Assembly (NCBI GenBank): GCA_902825965.1 | Contig: CADEDA010000007.1 | Location: 1 to 64,000, forward strand | Direction: 5' to 3' | Source: an uncultured Gemmatimonadota bacterium | GTDB taxonomy: Bacteria > Gemmatimonadota > Gemmatimonadetes > Gemmatimonadales > Gemmatimonadaceae | Length of the DNA: 64,000 bases | Shown here: in pieces, positions 51,809-60,621 of the stretch | How positions within the stretch are numbered: position 1 is the stretch's first letter | Layout of the letters: every line of letters begins with the position of its first letter | The notes under the pieces: model-generated | The model's input: the letters and a program-made list of their open reading frames with translations, nothing else | What the model was told of the DNA's origin: nothing | Database searches by the model: none | Position numbers and translations under genes: made by a program

Positions 51809-52427
51809 TCCAGCCGTCGCGCCACGTCTTGCCGTCGTCGCGCGACACGGACTGCGTCCAGCGGCAGGTGGTCTTGCTGATGTTGTCCCACATGCCGCGC
51901 ACCTTGATGGGCGTCTCGCCGTCCTTCTCGTCGGAGATGAAGATGCCGGCGCCGTCGACGAAGCTGCCCGTGGTGCCGGGCGACGTGAGCACGCCGCTCT
52001 TGGCGTTCACGAAGAAGTCGGACCAGAGCTTCTGTTCGATGTCGAGGAGGCGGATGCCGAGTCCGCTGAAGTTGCGCTCGGGGATGCGGAGCTCCTCGAT
52101 GCTGCCCACACCGGCGAGGATGGTCCAGCAGGTAGCCTCGCCCTTGAAGCGGTCCCACTCGTCCTTGTCGGCGAACTTGCGGAAGCGGTGACTGATGTTC
52201 CAGTTGCCGGCGAGGAAGTCGAACTCGCCGGGCTTGCCGGTGCCGCGCGGCAGCGTGCCCCGTCGCGACGGCAGGCCGAGCGACGCGGCCGGCAGCGGCG
52301 TGGCGCTGAGCGCCTCCACGGGGAGCGCGAGTGCGAGATGCCCGAGCGCGAGGCCGGCGGCGGCGCCGAGCAGGCTGCGACGGTCGAGTGACGGGGAGGA
52401 ATCAACCGGGGTGAGACGGGGAGGCAT
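51786..52427 (-). CDS. Tat-exported DUF1579-like protein
   Basis: A 213-aa protein with a twin-arginine-like leader ('SLDRRSLLGAAAGLALGHLALALPVEA', residues about 13-39) that suggests Tat export. The mature part starts 'GEFDFLAGNWNISHRF', the hallmark of DUF1579/lipocalin-like bacterial proteins, and ends 'DDGKTWRDGWIMDWTRA'. Such proteins are beta-barrels thought to bind small ligands; function unknown. The ATG at 52427 is chosen because the leader begins there. Confidence 0.8.
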   Translation of the reverse strand: MPPRLTPVDSSPSLDRRSLLGAAAGLALGHLALALPVEALSATPLPAASLGLPSRRGTLPRGTGKPGEFDFLAGNWNISHRFRKFADKDEWDRFKGEATCWTILAGVGSIEELRIPERNFSGLGIRLLDIEQKLWSDFFVNAKSGVLTSPGTTGSFVDGAGIFISDEKDGETPIKVRGMWDNISKTTCRWTQSVSRDDGKTWRDGWIMDWTRA

Positions 52428-52669
52428 GCAGGCTCCGAGAGGGGTTCGGCCGAACCATCGGCCGTCCGGGCATCGGCGTGAAGAGCCATTCGCCCCCGCG
52501 AGGAGATGCCACTGCGCCGGAGGGCGCGCGTCGGCGCGTGTGCTGCAGGTGCGGCTCTTGTGCGCGTGCCGGAATGGCTCTGCAGGTCGCGCGGGGGGTG
52601 CGGCTACTCTCTCGCGCAGGCGCCGACCGCGGCGCGCGGGGCAGCACTCCACTCAACAGAGAGCGCTTC

Positions 52670-54244
52670 ATGGTTCGAACGCGTGGCATCCACAGGTCGC
52701 TCGGCGTGGTCCTTCTCGTCGGTCTCGCATTGGTGTCGGTGTCGCTGTCAGTGTCGGCGCAAGTGCCGGCCCTGAGTGATCGCGAACAGATCGAGCGCAC
52801 GATCCAGTCGTACTTCGACGGCTGGGCCACGGGGGATTCGGCGCTGATCGGCCGCGCCATGCACGCGTCCGCGCATCTCAAGCGCTCCCAGGACGGCAAG
52901 TTCGTGGACATGACGCGGCAGGAGTACCTCAACCTGCAGCAGCCGCGCACGCGGCCGCCGTCGCTCGCGACGACCATCGTGTCGATCGACATCGTGGGTC
53001 CCACGGCGAGCGCCCGCACCGAGATCAGCGTCAACGACCTGACGTTCGTCGACTTCTTCAATCTGCTGCGATTCGACGAAGGGTGGCGCATCGTCGACAA
53101 GATCGCGACGCCCGTGCCGCGCGGCTCGGCGCCTGGCCCGATGCCGCGGCCGATCAAGGAGACCGTGCTCGAGGGACTGCGACGGCCCTGGGGCATGGTG
53201 TTCCTCTCGCCGCACGAGGTGCTGATCTCGGAGAAGGAGGGCGCGCTGCTGCGTGTGGACCTGCGCAGCAAGGCGCGCAGGGTCATCGCCGGCTCCCCCA
53301 CCGACCTCGCCGACAGCATCGGGCACTTCGGTGCGGGCGACAACACCGGGCGGTTCGATGTCGTGCTCGATCCCGATTTCGTGAACACGGGCTGGGTGTA
53401 CCTCTCGTACGCCGCCGGCGACGCGCGGAACCGCGTGCTCAAGGTGGTGCGCGCGCGGCTGCGCGGCGATTCGCTGCACGACGTGCAGCCGGTGTTCGTT
53501 GCGGCGCCGCCGTCGCCCGAACGGGTGCACTACGGCGGCGGCCTGGTGTTCGGCCGCGACGGCAAGCTCTACGTGACCGTGGGCGAGCGGCTGTTCACCG
53601 AGCGCAGCGAGCCGGCGTGGCCGCTGGCCCAGGATCGCCGCGACCCGCGCGGGAAGATCTACCGCCTCAATCCCGACGGCTCCATCCCACGCGACAACCC
53701 GGACTTCGGTGCGGGCGCCGTGCCCGGGCTCTACGCGTTGGGCATCCGGGCCAGCCAGGCGCTCACGGTCGAGCCCCGCAGCGGCGCCATCTGGTTCTCG
53801 GAGCACGGCACGCACCGTGGCGACGAGCTCAACGTGCTCCGCGCCGGCGCCAACTACGGCTGGCCGCTGCGCACCACGGGAGCGTACCGCGACACCGCCT
53901 TCGTGCCACCCGCCGCGCGCGACAGCCTCACGGCGCCGGTGTGGAGTTGGGTGCAGACGGTGGCCCCCACGGCCTTGCATTTCTACGTCGGTGATGAGTT
54001 CCCCTCATGGCGGCACTCGTTGCTCGTCGGCGGGCTCTCGGCGGGCAGCCTCTGGCGCCTGCGCGTGGAAGGGGAACAGGTGCTGAGTGCGGAGGAACTG
54101 TTCGTCGAGTCGCGCGAGCGTATCCGCGAGGTCCTGCAGTCCCCGACCGGTGAGCTGTACATCCTCACCGACCAGCTCGACGGCAAGTTGATCCGCATCC
54201 GCAACGCGCCGTCGTCGCCCGCGCGCGTACCCACCCCTCCCTGA
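52670..54244 (+). CDS. Exported fusion: NTF2-like (lumazine-binding-like) domain + glucose/sorbosone dehydrogenase-like beta-propeller
   Basis: A 524-aa protein with signal peptide (about 9-31, 'LGVVLLVGLALVSVSLSVSAQ'). Residues 35-150 form an NTF2-like domain of the kind annotated as putative lumazine-binding ('QIERTIQSYFDGWATGDSALIGRAMHAS', 'FFNLLRFDEGWRIVDKI'). Residues about 170-515 are a PQQ-dependent soluble-glucose/sorbosone-dehydrogenase-type propeller: 'LRRPWGMVFLSPHEVLISEKEGALLRVD', 'GLVFGRDGKLYVTVGER', 'DPRGKIYRLNPDGSIP' and 'GTHRGDELNVLRAGANYGWP'. PQQ-type oxidation of a sugar or aldose is inferred. The fusion order is unusual. Start at ATG 52670. Confidence 0.85.
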   Translation: MVRTRGIHRSLGVVLLVGLALVSVSLSVSAQVPALSDREQIERTIQSYFDGWATGDSALIGRAMHASAHLKRSQDGKFVDMTRQEYLNLQQPRTRPPSLATTIVSIDIVGPTASARTEISVNDLTFVDFFNLLRFDEGWRIVDKIATPVPRGSAPGPMPRPIKETVLEGLRRPWGMVFLSPHEVLISEKEGALLRVDLRSKARRVIAGSPTDLADSIGHFGAGDNTGRFDVVLDPDFVNTGWVYLSYAAGDARNRVLKVVRARLRGDSLHDVQPVFVAAPPSPERVHYGGGLVFGRDGKLYVTVGERLFTERSEPAWPLAQDRRDPRGKIYRLNPDGSIPRDNPDFGAGAVPGLYALGIRASQALTVEPRSGAIWFSEHGTHRGDELNVLRAGANYGWPLRTTGAYRDTAFVPPAARDSLTAPVWSWVQTVAPTALHFYVGDEFPSWRHSLLVGGLSAGSLWRLRVEGEQVLSAEELFVESRERIREVLQSPTGELYILTDQLDGKLIRIRNAPSSPARVPTPP

Positions 54245-54406
54245 GCGGGGCCCGCCACTCGGCGTCGCGCGGCCGGTCCGGGCGCACCGCAGACCGAACT
54301 TCGTCCACCCGAACGGGTACTGTCACAACGTGCGCCCGCCGTTGCCGCGCGCATGACGGGGCCGGCAGCTTCGCCGTCGTGTATGGGAACCACGCAGGGA
54401 GGCGTG

Positions 54407-55015
54407 TTGAACCGCGGATCGACCCCGTTCACCGCTGTGCGGCGGCTGCTGCCGCTGGCCGTGCTGCTGGCTGTGCTGCTGGCCGTCCCCTCCGCGGGGG
54501 CGGCCGCGCAGTCCGCGCGCGCCGGTGTCGCGACGCGCTCCCCGCTGTGGTACGAGGTGACGGTGGGCGGCTCCGGCATGCGGCTCACCTGCGATTTCTG
54601 CCAACCGGCGCGGGACGTGGGCCCGTCGTTCACTGCGGCGGTGGGCGCATACGCCGGCGACCGGCTGCGGATCGGCCTCGAAGGTGGCCTCTGGACCTAC
54701 GGCAACGAGGAAGTGCGCGAGCACCTGCAGCAGCTGGGCCTCGTGGCGCACCTCACGCCGACGCCGGGCAAGCCGATCTTCCTCATCGGCGGATTCGGCT
54801 GGTCGGGGTATCGGGCGGGCGAGTTCAAGTACGATGCGCCGCGGGTCACGGTGGGCGCGGGCTGGCAGATCCCGGCGTTCGGGAAGTTCGTGGTGGGGAA
54901 CACGGTGACGTTGGATGCGGCGGCGTTCGCGACGCTGCGGTCGGATGAAGTGGCGGTGCTCAACAATGTGGGGCTGAGCGTGGTGCGGGCGGCGGTGCGC
55001 GTGGCCCGGCGCTAG
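54407..55015 (+). CDS. Small outer-membrane beta-barrel-like protein with CDFC motif
   Basis: A 202-aa exported protein. From TTG 54407, preceded by AGGGAGG at 5-nt spacing, the signal peptide 'LLPLAVLLAVLLAVPSAGAAAQ' follows directly. ATG 54353 and ATG 54383 are alternatives with a longer, polar N-terminus. The mature part has alternating strands ('WYEVTVGGSGMRLTCDFCQPARDVGPSFTAAVGAYAGDRLRIGLEGGLW') consistent with an eight-stranded barrel and ends in basic residues. A Cys-x-x-Cys in the first strand region is characteristic of a family I associate with Gemmatimonadota. Function unknown. Confidence 0.7.
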   Translation: MNRGSTPFTAVRRLLPLAVLLAVLLAVPSAGAAAQSARAGVATRSPLWYEVTVGGSGMRLTCDFCQPARDVGPSFTAAVGAYAGDRLRIGLEGGLWTYGNEEVREHLQQLGLVAHLTPTPGKPIFLIGGFGWSGYRAGEFKYDAPRVTVGAGWQIPAFGKFVVGNTVTLDAAAFATLRSDEVAVLNNVGLSVVRAAVRVARR

Positions 55016-55148
55016 CGCAGCACGAAGCACGAGGGGGCGGGGGAGGGATCGGCCTCGTCCACCCCAGTAGTTCACGGAGCGTGTCAGGCCCTCTCCGGGG
55101 TCACCGGCTCCCGAATCAGTCACGCCAGCGTGACGGAGGAGGATCGGT

Positions 55149-56381
55149 ATGCCCGGACGGATGAAGTCGGTCACCTACGGCTTCGTGCTGCTCGCCGCCG
55201 CGACGGCGGCCTGCGACGACAGCCCCATGCAGCTGTCGCGCTTCCCGCAAGTGGCCGAGGTGGGCACCTCGCTGGCGTACGGGATCTGGAATCCCTCCGG
55301 CACCGACACCTGCAGCAAGGAGCTGCACGACTCCTACTCCATCGTCGGGCCGGACGGCCTGCGTTACCCCACCTGGCATCCGCCGGTGGATCCCGCGAGC
55401 GGCTGCACGTTCGGGCACGAACACGGCCGCGATCCGCGCGGGTCGAACCTCTATCGCAAGGTCGGGCCGATCCCGTTCGGCTACGCGAACCAGCACCTGC
55501 AGGCGAGCGGGTTCGGGGCCCATCGGCAGGAGGACCACGTCGGCCACAAGGTCGAGTGGGAGAACAACATGCTGATGCGCGTGGGGAACACCGGCACGGC
55601 CACGCTCGCGATCTCCTGTGACGTGCTCACCAAGCTGCACCAGGGCACCCACTCGCCGGACGCGTTCACCAACAACCTGCACGAGGTCGTCTACCACATC
55701 GAGTGCAGCGACGGCACGGAGTTCAGCGCCACGCTGCTCACGCCGATCGGGCCGGCGGGCGACTTCTCCGTCTCCTGCGACCGCGACATCCAGGTGGCCG
55801 CGGGGACGCCGACGCCGGCCAACTCCCCGGACGGCGGCGGCCAGCGCGCGGTGCCGGAGGTGGCCTGCATCAGCCAGCACGTGCTGCGCACGGACGGCCA
55901 GAACCCGCACTTCGACTCCGCGCTGCGCGAGAGCTGGGAGGTGAGCGGCTCGCTGCGCCGGGCCGACGGGCACACGCTCGCGGCGTTCAATCCCTACTAC
56001 CAGGTGATGGACCCGAGCCGCTACTACGCGCCCGGAGCCGACCGCTCCATGGCGCGCCCGATCGATCTCTGCCGCAACGACCTCGCGCGCAACCGCGACC
56101 GCTGCCGCGGCGTGACCGACTCGGTCACCTGGGACGATCCGCGCTCCCCGTTCAAGGGGGTGCGCCGCTTCGTGGACGTGAACGGCAACTTCATCCGCAA
56201 CGCGAACGGGCCGAACATCTGGTACACGGACCCGCTCGGCCGCCGCGGCAGTCCGACGCCGTTCCCGGGGTCGATCATGCAGTGGGTCGCCAACCGCGAC
56301 AACTCCGGGCTCGACCTGCACGGCGACCTCATGGGTCACAACCGCAGTTACAACGCGCCGGGCGTGAGGGCCCCCAACTGA
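55149..56381 (+). CDS. Lipoprotein of unknown function (410 aa)
   Basis: A 410-aa protein with a lipoprotein signal: 'YGFVLLAAATAAC' ends in a lipobox-like A-A-C with C22. GGAGGAGGA lies 6 nt before ATG 55149, and a GTCACG/CGTGAC hairpin (55119-55134) sits just before that ribosome site. The mature part is rich in His, Asn, Cys and aromatic residues, with at least eight further Cys ('ASGCTFGHEHGRD', 'ISCDVL', 'IECSDG', 'VSCDRD', 'VACISQH', 'LCRND', 'DRCRG'), hinting at disulfides in a periplasmic or surface protein. No family recognised. It is translationally coupled to the next gene (TGATG). Confidence 0.7.
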   Translation: MPGRMKSVTYGFVLLAAATAACDDSPMQLSRFPQVAEVGTSLAYGIWNPSGTDTCSKELHDSYSIVGPDGLRYPTWHPPVDPASGCTFGHEHGRDPRGSNLYRKVGPIPFGYANQHLQASGFGAHRQEDHVGHKVEWENNMLMRVGNTGTATLAISCDVLTKLHQGTHSPDAFTNNLHEVVYHIECSDGTEFSATLLTPIGPAGDFSVSCDRDIQVAAGTPTPANSPDGGGQRAVPEVACISQHVLRTDGQNPHFDSALRESWEVSGSLRRADGHTLAAFNPYYQVMDPSRYYAPGADRSMARPIDLCRNDLARNRDRCRGVTDSVTWDDPRSPFKGVRRFVDVNGNFIRNANGPNIWYTDPLGRRGSPTPFPGSIMQWVANRDNSGLDLHGDLMGHNRSYNAPGVRAPN

Positions 56382-57085
56382 TGCCGCGCCGACGATCGAT
56401 CACCCCGCGGGAGACGGTGGGCATCTCCACCGCCGTCGAGCTCTTCCTCACCGTTGCGCTGGCATTCGTGTTCGCGGTGCTCGTGGTGTTCGCGCCGCGC
56501 CGCGCCCAGGCGCAGATCGCGCCGGACTCGCCGCGACTCATCTCGCCGCATGGGTCGGGCGGACTCGGCTTCCACTGGGTGCGCGCCGAGACGCTGCCGG
56601 GCGACGGCGGCGTGTTGCTCGCCACCTGGGCGATGCCGGGCCTGCCCGACGGCCTCCGCTTCCGCGGCGGACTGGGCAAGGGGGTGGCCAACGAGGAAGC
56701 GTTCTTCGGCGGTCTCGACTACCAGGCGCCGGTGATCCGCGGCAGCACGCCCAAGCCCTTCGACCTCGATTGGCAGAGCGGACTCGGCGTGAGCGTGGGG
56801 GAGTACGTGCTCGTCACGCTGCCGGTGGGGCTGACCGGCGGGGTGTCGATGACGTCCGAGTCCGTCTGGCTCTCGCCGTACATCACCGCCGGGGTCGCAG
56901 CCGACCTCCGCATGGGCGTCGACGCCCCCGAGCGCGAGTTCGAGGTGCAACCGGCACTCGACGTGGGCCTCGACCTCGGATTCGATCGCGACCGGAAGGT
57001 GGTGTTCCGCGCCTCGGCGTCGCTGGGTGACCGGCAGTCGGTGTCGCTGGGGCTCGCGTTCGGGCTGGGGCGACTAACGCGATAG
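56381..57085 (+). CDS. Exported beta-barrel-like protein coupled to the lipoprotein gene
   Basis: A 234-aa protein from the ATG shared with the upstream stop. A signal anchor (about 19-45, 'VELFLTVALAFVFAVLVVFAPRRAQAQ') is followed by repeated amphipathic strands with Gly/Asp turns ('LDVGLDLGFDRDRKVVFRASASLGDRQSVSLGLAFGLGRL'). The terminal residues resemble an outer-membrane barrel. It is probably exported along with its coupled lipoprotein partner. No family recognised. Its end overlaps the convergent esterase by 12 nt. Confidence 0.68.
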   Translation: MPRRRSITPRETVGISTAVELFLTVALAFVFAVLVVFAPRRAQAQIAPDSPRLISPHGSGGLGFHWVRAETLPGDGGVLLATWAMPGLPDGLRFRGGLGKGVANEEAFFGGLDYQAPVIRGSTPKPFDLDWQSGLGVSVGEYVLVTLPVGLTGGVSMTSESVWLSPYITAGVAADLRMGVDAPEREFEVQPALDVGLDLGFDRDRKVVFRASASLGDRQSVSLGLAFGLGRLTR

Positions 57086-58018
57086 CGGCTTGAAGAAGGC
57101 CCAGATCACCTCGGTCGCGTCGATCGCGGTGCTGGGGGTGTCGCCACGCCGCGAGCCCGAGGCTCCACCGGGCCAGGCGTGGCCGTTGTCCTTGAGCTGA
57201 TACAGCTCCACGGCGCGCCCCGCCGGACAGCGATACGTGAGATGCACGACGGCCCCGCGCTCGCTGCGCTGCGGAGTGGGGTCGCAGCGATTCATGCGCG
57301 CCCAGTACGTGGCCTGGTCGATGTTGGGACGCGGATGCATGCCGTCCCAGGCGTCCTTGCCGCGACCGCCGGGCGGGCCTCCCTCGGCCGGCACCGACTT
57401 GTCGAGCAGTCCGTTGATCATGAGCGCCGAGACCGCGCCGCCCGACGGGGGCTCATCACCGAACACGGCGCCGACCACCGGCGCCACGGCCGTGATCCGC
57501 GACGAGAGTTCACGCCCGAGGCGGTGGCTCATCATCGCGCCGTTGCTGATGCCGGTGGCGTAGACGCGGTTGCGGTCGATCGGGTACTGGGCGGCGAGCG
57601 TGTCGATGAGGGCCGAGATGAAGCCGACGTCGTCCACGCGCTGCTCCATGGCCGAGCCGCAGCAGTGCTGTGCGTTCCAGGTGAGCAGCATCGTCCGGAA
57701 GCGCCCGGTGCCTTCGGGATACACCACGATGATGCGCTCGCGTTCGACCAGTGTGCTGAACCCCGACATGGCCTCGGCGTTCACGGCGTTCCCACCGCCG
57801 CCGTGCAGGACGAGCACCACCGGCAGCCCCGGAGACGTGCCCGGCCGGCCGATGCCGGCGGGTGTCCGGACGATGTAACTGCGTGTCAGGCCGTTGAACG
57901 CGAACGAGCGACGGTCGTCGGAGATGCCGCGCGCCGCGCGGGTGGCGCTGCGGCCGGCACAAGCGGCGACGGCGAGGAGACTGAGCGCGAGCAGCGCGCG
58001 GCGGGTGAAGGGTGTCAT
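57074..58018 (-). CDS. PHB-depolymerase-like (LpqC-type) esterase lipoprotein
   Basis: A 314-aa alpha/beta-hydrolase with a lipoprotein signal ('ALLALSLLAVAAC', C20). It shows '[15 protein letters not shown]' (oxyanion region), 'ERERIIVVYPEGTG', 'NAQHCCGSAMEQRVDDVGFISALIDTLAA' with adjacent Cys, 'VYATGISNGAMMSHRLG' containing nucleophile S158, and 'LKDNGHAWPGG' with the catalytic His. The pattern is that of the feruloyl-esterase/PHB-depolymerase (LpqC) group, which cleaves short-chain or aromatic esters. True polymer degradation cannot be claimed. It overlaps the barrel-protein gene at its 3' end. Confidence 0.88.
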   Translation of the reverse strand: MTPFTRRALLALSLLAVAACAGRSATRAARGISDDRRSFAFNGLTRSYIVRTPAGIGRPGTSPGLPVVLVLHGGGGNAVNAEAMSGFSTLVERERIIVVYPEGTGRFRTMLLTWNAQHCCGSAMEQRVDDVGFISALIDTLAAQYPIDRNRVYATGISNGAMMSHRLGRELSSRITAVAPVVGAVFGDEPPSGGAVSALMINGLLDKSVPAEGGPPGGRGKDAWDGMHPRPNIDQATYWARMNRCDPTPQRSERGAVVHLTYRCPAGRAVELYQLKDNGHAWPGGASGSRRGDTPSTAIDATEVIWAFFKPLSR

Positions 58019-58155
58019 GTCGGTTCGACGTCCGGATTCCGTCGGGGTTAGCGCGGTGGCCTGCGGAACGTGCAGGCGGTGTGGCGTGCCGGATGTGTGA
58101 ACCTGCGCCGCAATGTCGCTTGCGCGGCGCGCGATGGCGAGTGAGGTTCCGCGCC

Positions 58156-59340
58156 ATGCGATTCCCCCCGTTCCGCTCCATGCTCGTGGCCCTCAGCGGC
58201 CTCTCCCTCGTCGGCTGTCTCGCGTCGGCGCAGACCTCCTCGCCCACGCCGGCGGCAGCACAGGCTCCGCGACCCAAGGTGCTGGTGATCGCCACCGGCG
58301 GGACCATCGCCGGTGTGCAGGACGCGCCGGGCACGCTGGGCGGCTACCGGGCGGGCACCCTCACGGCCGAGCAGGTGCTGGCATCGGTGCCCGAACTCGG
58401 CCGGTTCGCACAGGTGGAGGCGGAGCAGTTCTCCAACGTGGCGAGTCCGTTGATCACGCCCGAGCAGTGGGTGGCGCTGAGCAAGCGCATCAACACCGTG
58501 CTGCGCGAGCGCGAGGACCTCGCCGGTGTGGTGGTGACGCACGGCACGGACCGGATGGAGGAGACGGCGTTCTTCCTCTACCTCACAGTGCGCTCGGACA
58601 AGCCGGTGGTGGTGGTCGGGGCGCAGCGCCCGGCGACCGGCATCAGCCCTGACGGGCCGATCAACCTGCTCGCGGCGGTGCGGGTGGCCGCGACCCCCAA
58701 GGCGGTGGGCAAGGGCGTGATGGTGGTGATGGACGACCGCATCCTCTCCGCACGCGAGGTGCGGAAGGTGTACCAGCGGACGGGCGGGTTCACCACCGGC
58801 GAGATGGGCATGCTGGGTGTGGTCTCGAGTGGCGGCGCGGAGTTCCTGTTTGCGCCGGTCCGGCGTCATGGTTCGAGCAGTGAGTTCGACCTCACGGGGA
58901 TCGACTCGTTGCCGCGCGTTGAGCTCGTCTACTCGTATCCCGGCGGCACGGGGCCGACGTTCGCGACCCGGCCACCGGGCGTGGTCGTGGCCACCACGGG
59001 CATGACCCGCGCGGAGGGCGTGGCGTTCCGCGCGCTGCGCGACTCGGGCGTGGTGGTGGTGAGTGCGTTCCCGTCGGGCGACAACCTGGTGGCGATCCCT
59101 GAGCGGGCCGCCGCACCGGCGGCGAACGCGACGCCGGCACCGACCGCGGCCTCGACGGCGAACCCCGGCGCAAGTCCCAACGCAAGCCAAAGCTCAAACC
59201 CTACCGCGAACGTGCCGGACACGCCGCCGATGGTCTCGGCGCAGCACTTGCTGCCGCAGAAGGCGCGGATCCTCTTGATGCTGGCGCTGACGCGGACGCG
59301 GGACCCGCGCGAGGTGCAGCGTTACTTCGCCGAATACTGA
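58156..59340 (+). CDS. Type II (periplasmic) L-asparaginase with Ala/Pro-rich insert
   Basis: Hydrolyses asparagine to aspartate and ammonia. The 394-aa protein has a lipobox-like signal ('LSGLSLVGC', C21) and the two asparaginase signatures, 'VLVIATGGTIAG' with T50 and 'GVVVTHGTDRMEETAFFL' with T131-D132. The domain continues through 'RPATGISPDGPINLLAAVRVA'. An unusual low-complexity Ala/Pro/Asn/Ser/Thr segment (about residues 318-358) interrupts the C-terminal domain before 'AQHLLPQKARILLMLAL'. ATG 58156 is chosen because the signal begins there. Together with AsnB this window encodes both synthesis and degradation of asparagine. Confidence 0.9.
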   Translation: MRFPPFRSMLVALSGLSLVGCLASAQTSSPTPAAAQAPRPKVLVIATGGTIAGVQDAPGTLGGYRAGTLTAEQVLASVPELGRFAQVEAEQFSNVASPLITPEQWVALSKRINTVLREREDLAGVVVTHGTDRMEETAFFLYLTVRSDKPVVVVGAQRPATGISPDGPINLLAAVRVAATPKAVGKGVMVVMDDRILSAREVRKVYQRTGGFTTGEMGMLGVVSSGGAEFLFAPVRRHGSSSEFDLTGIDSLPRVELVYSYPGGTGPTFATRPPGVVVATTGMTRAEGVAFRALRDSGVVVVSAFPSGDNLVAIPERAAAPAANATPAPTAASTANPGASPNASQSSNPTANVPDTPPMVSAQHLLPQKARILLMLALTRTRDPREVQRYFAEY

Positions 59341-59368
59341 TGCCTGCACGCGGCGCGCAGCGCCGGCC

Positions 59369-59887
59369 CTACGCGAGGTAGTCGCGCTTGATGAGCGCCA
59401 CGTGGTACGTCACGTGGCCGGGCAGGATATGGTAGAGCGCGCGCACGGTCGCCGGATGCCCTGAGACCACGCCGCTGCGCTCCGCCGCGGCGCTCGGCGT
59501 GCCCTCGAGCGCCGCCAGGTTGGCCCGGCGCGCGGTGACCCACTGCTCGAGCACCTGTGCGAACGGCAGCGCATGGAACCGGCCCTGCGGCAACCACGCG
59601 TCCTGGTCGAAACTCGGCAGCGGGCTCTGGTCGCCGCGCGAGATGTGCAGGGCGCGGAAGCCGAACACACGCTCGGTGTCGGCCAGGTGCCCGACCACTT
59701 CCTTGAGTGTCCACTTGCCCGGGGCGTACGAGTAATCGGCCTGCGTGGGCGTGACGCCGGCCAGCAGCGTCGTCACCTCGCCGATCTGTGCGTGCATGAG
59801 CTGCGCGAGGTCACCGGGCGGGACGAGCGCGATGTACTTGTGGTAGTACTCGAAGTATTCCGAGGGCTGCGGTGCGTGCATGGTCAT
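59369..59887 (-). CDS. DinB-family protein
   Basis: A 172-aa DinB four-helix protein with the metal triad H67 ('VVGHLADTERVF'), H158 and H162 ('PGHVTYHVALIKRDYL'). 'YAPGKWTLKEVVGHLADTERVFGFRAL' is the family's best-known stretch. DinB proteins are probably metal-dependent thiol transferases, but substrates are mostly unknown. ATG 59887 was taken; ATG 59881 is almost equivalent. It converges on the asparaginase gene across 28 nt containing a small GGCGC/GCGCC hairpin. Confidence 0.9.
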   Translation of the reverse strand: MTMHAPQPSEYFEYYHKYIALVPPGDLAQLMHAQIGEVTTLLAGVTPTQADYSYAPGKWTLKEVVGHLADTERVFGFRALHISRGDQSPLPSFDQDAWLPQGRFHALPFAQVLEQWVTARRANLAALEGTPSAAAERSGVVSGHPATVRALYHILPGHVTYHVALIKRDYLA

Positions 59888-59952
59888 CCGCGCAGCCTAG
59901 CGTCGCGCGGCCCGGGAGGGCAGGGCCATTCCCGGGCGCGCGACGGGGCCGG

Positions 59953-60477
59953 TCAGCGCAGGTACTCCGCCAGGTCCGTACCGAGTCGGGCGCGGTCCTC
60001 GGGCGAGAGATGCTTGGCCCCGCGGATCACGCCGACACACACCGCACTGCCGCAGGCGCACTCGAACGGCGACGCCATGTCGTACTCCGTGGTGTTGTAG
60101 TCGAACGAGATGCTCTCGCCGGGTGCGATGTCGCGGCGCGCGAACACCTCGCGGTTCCGGATCACCGTGGTCGGGTCGCAGGAGTGGTTCATGTAGCGCC
60201 AGAAGCGGCGGCGCACGCGATCGACCGGATCATGGGCATCGCTCTGGTCGAGGTGCACGGCCGGTCCCACCTGCAGGGAGTAGCGTGTGGGCACGGCGGT
60301 CTCGTGCCCTTCGAGCTTGAAGAGCCGCGTGCCGTCGGCGATGGCCAGCACGGCGATGAGCCGGCGTTCGTGCTGGTCCACAAGCACGCCGACCAGCGGG
60401 GAATCGGTGGTGAGCACGCTGCCCGGGAGGTAGTTGTCACTCGCGACGGGCGTGACCCGCTGACTGTTGAGATGCAT
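59953..60477 (-). CDS. SET-domain protein (putative protein-lysine methyltransferase)
   Basis: A 174-aa bacterial SET protein. Core features are 'RYMNHSCDPTT' (NHSC at 97-100), 'ARRDIAPGESISFDYNTTEYDM' (Y127 in the catalytic Tyr position) and a post-SET C140-x-C142-x4-C147 followed by 'GVIRG'. These form the SAM and lysine channel of SET enzymes. The N-terminal half is unusual, with little of the pre-SET. It would methylate a protein lysine, but no target is suggested by the neighbours. Such genes are scattered in bacteria and may be of eukaryotic origin. Start ATG 60477. Confidence 0.85.
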   Translation of the reverse strand: MHLNSQRVTPVASDNYLPGSVLTTDSPLVGVLVDQHERRLIAVLAIADGTRLFKLEGHETAVPTRYSLQVGPAVHLDQSDAHDPVDRVRRRFWRYMNHSCDPTTVIRNREVFARRDIAPGESISFDYNTTEYDMASPFECACGSAVCVGVIRGAKHLSPEDRARLGTDLAEYLR

Positions 60478-60621
60478 ATGGGCATTAACGATGTGTCAAC
60501 CGTGGGCAATGCGCCACTCGTCCATGGCGACGATGACGGGCGCGATGTCGGGCGGCGTGATGGGTCCTCGCAATACCTGGCGACCCGAGACGACCATCAC
60601 CCTCCCGCGAGGATCCTCCGC

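Noticed and set aside
60471-60499. TTGACA on the minus strand (60494-60499) as promoter of the SET gene
   Set aside because: The -35 is perfect, but the best -10 placement falls on or past the ATG, and no later start codon is plausible.
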